Shown: positions 18,901 through 21,361 of the stretch, one piece after another | Position numbering within the stretch: position 1 is the stretch's first letter | Layout: the number at the start of each line of letters is the position of its first letter | Source of the DNA: Gymnopus androsaceus JB14 | Lineage: Eukaryota; Basidiomycota; Agaricomycetes; Agaricales; Omphalotaceae | NCBI GenBank assembly: GCA_009733575.1 | Contig: ML770018.1 | Coordinates: 3,642-25,002, forward strand | Reading direction: 5' to 3' | DNA: 21,361 nt | The notes under the pieces: model-generated | Told to the model about the DNA's origin: nothing | Databases searched by the model: none | What the model saw: only the letters and a program-made list of their open reading frames with translations | Program-made: the position numbers and the translations under genes

Positions 18901-20666
18901 CGGTGAGCGTTCAGCCTCAGCCTTGATACGCAACAGAGCCGAAGGCGTCAAAAGAGTTACTGATGGTGAGCGATCAACCTCAGCCTTAATACGCATTACT
19001 GCCGAAGGAGTCAACAGAGCTATGGATGGCGAGCGTGTAAGACGAATACGCTTTGGTGTATGTGGCTCCAGATCATCATCTGCACGTTTGAGTGCTTTTC
19101 TGGATTCGGAGGTCGAGCGTGATGGTAGACATGAATTCAGAAGAATCGGTGATTTTAGTGTGAATACAGAGTTTGGTTTGTCTGCGAGATGTCCAATCCA
19201 AGCAACAGAGGGCTTATACTGAACCATACATGAGGCGGCAAAGTATTGATGAACAGGGTGTTGCGCCTATATCGGAAACAATCAGCTAAAGTAACACTTA
19301 CATATGAGTCGGAAATCACGTACAAGAGGTTGGTACAAGCTATAATCACGATAGCCCCAGAAGTCCGAGGTTGAGTGCGTGTTGCCAGCACTTGGGAGTA
19401 CACATGAAACTACCCAATCTTCGAAGGCCTATTATCAAGTTCGGTGAGTATAATATAGACCAGGAGCAAATTAAGCGCATACCCCAGGCATATCACAAGC
19501 AGTAAAATGATAGAGTACCAGGTCAATCAACATCTTCATGCGAAAGTCAGCTGAATTGGGAGGTATCCATGCTTCAACACAATCATCTACTTGACGCTCA
19601 AGAAAGTTGAATGCGGCAATGCCGCAACTTCCACTACCGGACCCAGACCCAGGCTGCAGTGCGATCATACCAGACCGCATAGTGACAGGGTGCGAAACAC
19701 CAGCCAAAATCCAATTAAGAACGTTCAGGATATCAGCGGCAGGGGACCATGCAACGAATCTGCATGTTCAACAACAGCGCCATGCCCTATAGTTCCACGT
19801 AGATAGTACGCTGAATAATGACCATTATCTTGAGCAATAAATCCGCACAGGTACTCTGGTCCAGATGCTCTAAGACGATCCCGAAATGCAAGAAGTTCAG
19901 GTCCATACTCATTCCGTCCAGCAGAGTATGAGAAGCGGGCATTAGCAAGGAAGTGTGTCGAAAGGAAAATGTAGCGTGGAATCTGTGGTGTACCAGTCGC
20001 AATCGCATATCGAAAGTAGAGAAGTTCCGATAAGCAATTCAAGATATCGTCATGAACCCATTCCTCATCCAATAACCCGACAAGGTTCCAGAGGGGAAAT
20101 GTCACAGAAAACCCACGAATCGGGGATTGGATACGCTCTGTCAGGAATTTTGCAATGACTTCTGAAGAGAGAGAGGATCGTTCCAGAGCTTCTTCGAGCC
20201 TGATCGCAGCATCGATAGCTGAAGCGTGATTATTTATTGATATAAACAAGCGAATCTTCCAAAAATTGTCAGATATGACAACGAGATGATAAAATCAATA
20301 AAATACCTTAGAAAAGTGAAAGCTTCCAGTCACGACACGTTCACCCAAATTCAGTGTCAACTGAACGGAACGCATTCCCCTCAAAAAAGCGTTCTCCATG
20401 TCTCGAGTTATCGGTATGAGGTCATCGATGTGCGGAATAATGTCCTGTGGCAAGATAACAGTGGCAGCTGCATTGGAAGGTATGCGTGAGTCAAATACCC
20501 ATCCAGAAAGTGTGCCTTTTGCCGCGACATCAGGAAGCGAGATATTAGAGGCTTTAGAAAACAAGAGATCAGCGAAGTATTTTTCAGAAAAAGCGGCATG
20601 AAGTGCAGGCTTGCTGTACTCAGCAGCTTCAAGTTTGAGACGTGAAATCTCTGCCTCGCTTTGCAT
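15991..20666 (-). CDS. Ulp1-like protease / MULE transposase fusion, one frameshift
   Basis: Minus-strand exons are 20307-20666, 19483-20255, 19324-19428, 17290-19266, 17059-17229, 16944-17006, 16621-16892, 16286-16564 and 15991-16231. All junctions are in phase, giving about 1,413 residues if one base missing near 19743 is counted. Residues 120-410 form a C48/Ulp1-like protease: GLLDEEWVHDDILNCL, His266 in NGHYSAYYL, Asp286 in EHADSLHG, Gln321 and Cys331 in SCGIAAFN. The fold continues through GYRDYSLYQPL and AQHPVHQYFAASC across the 57-nt intron 19267-19323. The transposase follows: a linker of RSPSISLL repeats, a FAR1/WRKY-like zinc finger (LRC, GC, DHNH), and a MULE DDE domain (Asp857 NDNTY, Asp923 ISDRH, Glu981 or 982 SPEEFDKLW). 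A SWIM finger (CDC...CRH) and a CCHC knuckle (CGACRIPGHTRARC) end the protein. The last two introns use GC donors. The protease may cut SUMO-like conjugates or the polyprotein itself; this is inference. Confidence 0.85.
18793..19035 (-). repeat. Coding tandem repeat, four units of about 60 bp
   Basis: Four successive units encode variants of RSPSISLLSPSAVxRIKAE, 19-21 residues each. They form a linker between the protease and the transposase. The Arg/Ser-Pro and Lys/Arg composition suggests a flexible, phosphorylatable, nuclear-targeting linker; the latter is inference. Confidence 0.85.
19324..20666 (-). other. Protease module of the fusion (alternatively a separate gene)
   Basis: This part covers the first three exons of the fusion. 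If transcription or translation were split, it would be a stand-alone Ulp1-like gene and the transposase would start at the ATG at 19227. I prefer the fusion for two reasons. The GTACGT donor at 19323 and the acceptor at 19267 join both parts in phase. No stop codon intervenes in the spliced frame. The codons just upstream of the ATG at 19227 (AQHPVHQYFAASC) also look like protease C-terminus. The lesion near 19743 (GGTCCCCTGCC, where five Cs would restore PPAADIL) lies between the catalytic Asp and Gln. Confidence 0.7.
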
Positions 20667-20739
20667 CGGTAGGGATAGGGAAATGGAAACTTTACTTCTA
20701 GGCTACTCTGCTCCGTTTATGTAGAGCCCAAATATACTC

Positions 20740-21080
20740 CTCCATTCCAGCAAACTGAAAGCACCGATGGCTATGGCAGCAGAAAAACCTTGGAATTCAT
20801 TGGGATAAAGGTAAGAATGAAGTTCGATACTGGTAGCAAGTGGGAGTATAAGTATTGTTGAATCTTCTCCATTCCAGCAAACTGAAACACCAATCGATGG
20901 CAGTGGTTGCAGTAGCGGTAGCGGAAATGAAAGACTCGAAGTGCGTTGGATGGAATGCAGTCGTTCGATACTGGTAACAAGTGGAGGTATAAGTATTGTC
21001 GAGAAAACTGAAAGCACCCGTCGATGGCAATGGTAGCGGTAGCGGTAGCGGAAATGAAAGACTTGGTGTTTGTTCAAGCA
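20740..21080. repeat. Subterminal tandem repeat, about 127-bp unit, 2.7 copies
   Basis: CTCCATTCCAGCAAACTGAAA occurs at 20740 and 20868. AAACTGAAAGCACC recurs at 21005. GTTCGATACTGGTA(G/A)CAAGTG recurs with the same spacing. The array lies upstream of the fusion gene, inside the right end of the MULE, and probably contains its promoter or transposase binding sites. Confidence 0.8.
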
Positions 21081-21120
21081 TCTGGGATCGCTCCCCCGAT
21101 CCTAAATGCCTGAACAAACA
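21067..21120. repeat. Hairpin near the right end of the MULE
   Basis: TGTTTGTTCAAGCAT and ATGCCTGAACAAACA pair, with GGATCG and CGATCC closing a loop of about six bases. A role as subterminal binding site is inferred only from position. Confidence 0.7.
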
Positions 21121-21234
21121 AAGCCTCGGATACGGCTTCTGCCTACCGCAGTGACGTGGTCTTTTGGGCGCCTGTCTCGGCCGGTCAACGGTGAAACCCC
21201 AAAGTAATATTTCGTGAAGGTTTCTCGGGAACCC

Positions 21235-21275
21235 GGGGGTTTCTCTTAGAAAGGGGTTTCTGAATAGATTTTTCC
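21235..21275 (-). repeat. Right terminal inverted repeat of the MULE
   Basis: 41 bp reading inward GGAAAAATCTATTCAGAAAC. It matches the left terminal repeat with two substitutions and a one-base gap. Confidence 0.93.
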
Positions 21276-21361
21276 CAGGATCTTTTGCAAAATATCTTGA
21301 TCACACTATACTAAGGGGCACGTACCCGGCCTCTGTCACCTACTTTCCCACAAAAAAAACC
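21276..21361 (+). repeat. Right target duplication and continuation of the interrupted satellite unit
   Basis: It begins with the second CAGGATCTT (21276-21284) and continues as the satellite unit interrupted at 15347. It matches the right arm of the giant palindrome more closely (ACTAAGGGGCAC) than the left arm (ACTGGGGGCAC). It runs off the window end. Confidence 0.92.

Larger units (their letters stand above)
15348..21275. mobile_element. Complete Mutator-like element (MULE), 5,928 bp
   Basis: The element is bounded by terminal inverted repeats of 41-42 bp starting GGAAAAATCTATT and by a perfect 9-bp duplication of CAGGATCTT. It carries one long minus-strand gene encoding a Ulp1-like protease joined to a MULE transposase (15991-20666). 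At one end it has a subterminal tandem repeat and hairpin (20740-21120). At the other it has a stretch of possible captured sequence (15440-15905). It lies inside the first satellite unit next to terminal domain copy 3. Removing it with one duplication restores the unit exactly. Only one coding lesion was found, so it is young or still nearly autonomous. Confidence 0.95.

Noticed and set aside
19267..19301. A 35-nt intron with GTAAGT donor at 19301
   Set aside because: It is shorter than all other introns here and puts the protease into a frame that stops after about 16 codons. The GTACGT donor at 19323 gives a 57-nt intron and keeps protease and transposase in frame.

Overview
The window looks like transposon-rich, gene-poor nuclear DNA of a filamentous basidiomycete, most likely an agaricomycete. 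The reasons are coding segments split by many short introns (about 42-60 nt) with GT(A/G)NGT donors, CTAAC/CTGAC-like branch sites and nearby AG acceptors, and no bacterial signals. All assignments come from reading the sequence; no database was searched. Most genes carry one-base frameshifts, so they are either decaying or the assembly has small indel errors.

Left part (1-9680). A decayed Spt5-like KOW-domain gene runs leftward (about 1353-4062). Positions 1-260 hold a broken inverted copy of its 3' part. A rightward family gene (4399-5873) has one in-frame stop and one frameshift. Next comes an apparently intact five-exon Tc1/mariner-type DDE transposase gene on the minus strand (5948-7138). 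It is followed by a frameshifted minus-strand gene (7206-8050) whose last exon has a relic copy at 4060-4130. A 166-bp hairpin inside a foldback/MITE-like segment (8107-8580) and a decayed rightward gene with internal duplications (8882-9680) complete this part.

Middle (9682-15347). A 4.1-kb giant imperfect palindrome (9682-13790) has a roughly 380-bp terminal domain at each end. Inside these lie arrays of a roughly 190-bp satellite unit, and the centre is AT-rich and full of ACTAGT/AGTTACT palindromes. A coiled-coil gene (about 13766-14850, minus) sits between two identical inverted copies of the terminal domain. The second of these copies (14845 onward) is interrupted after 15347 and resumes at 21276.

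Right part (15348-21275). The interruption is a complete 5,928-bp Mutator-like element (MULE) with 41-42 bp terminal inverted repeats and a perfect 9-bp target duplication (CAGGATCTT). Its minus-strand gene is the most interesting object here. The exons of a Ulp1-like (C48) cysteine protease splice in phase into a MULE transposase carrying a FAR1/WRKY-type zinc finger, a DDE domain, a SWIM finger and a C-terminal CCHC knuckle. The model is one protease-transposase fusion of about 1,413 residues, broken only by one missing base in a C-run near 19743.
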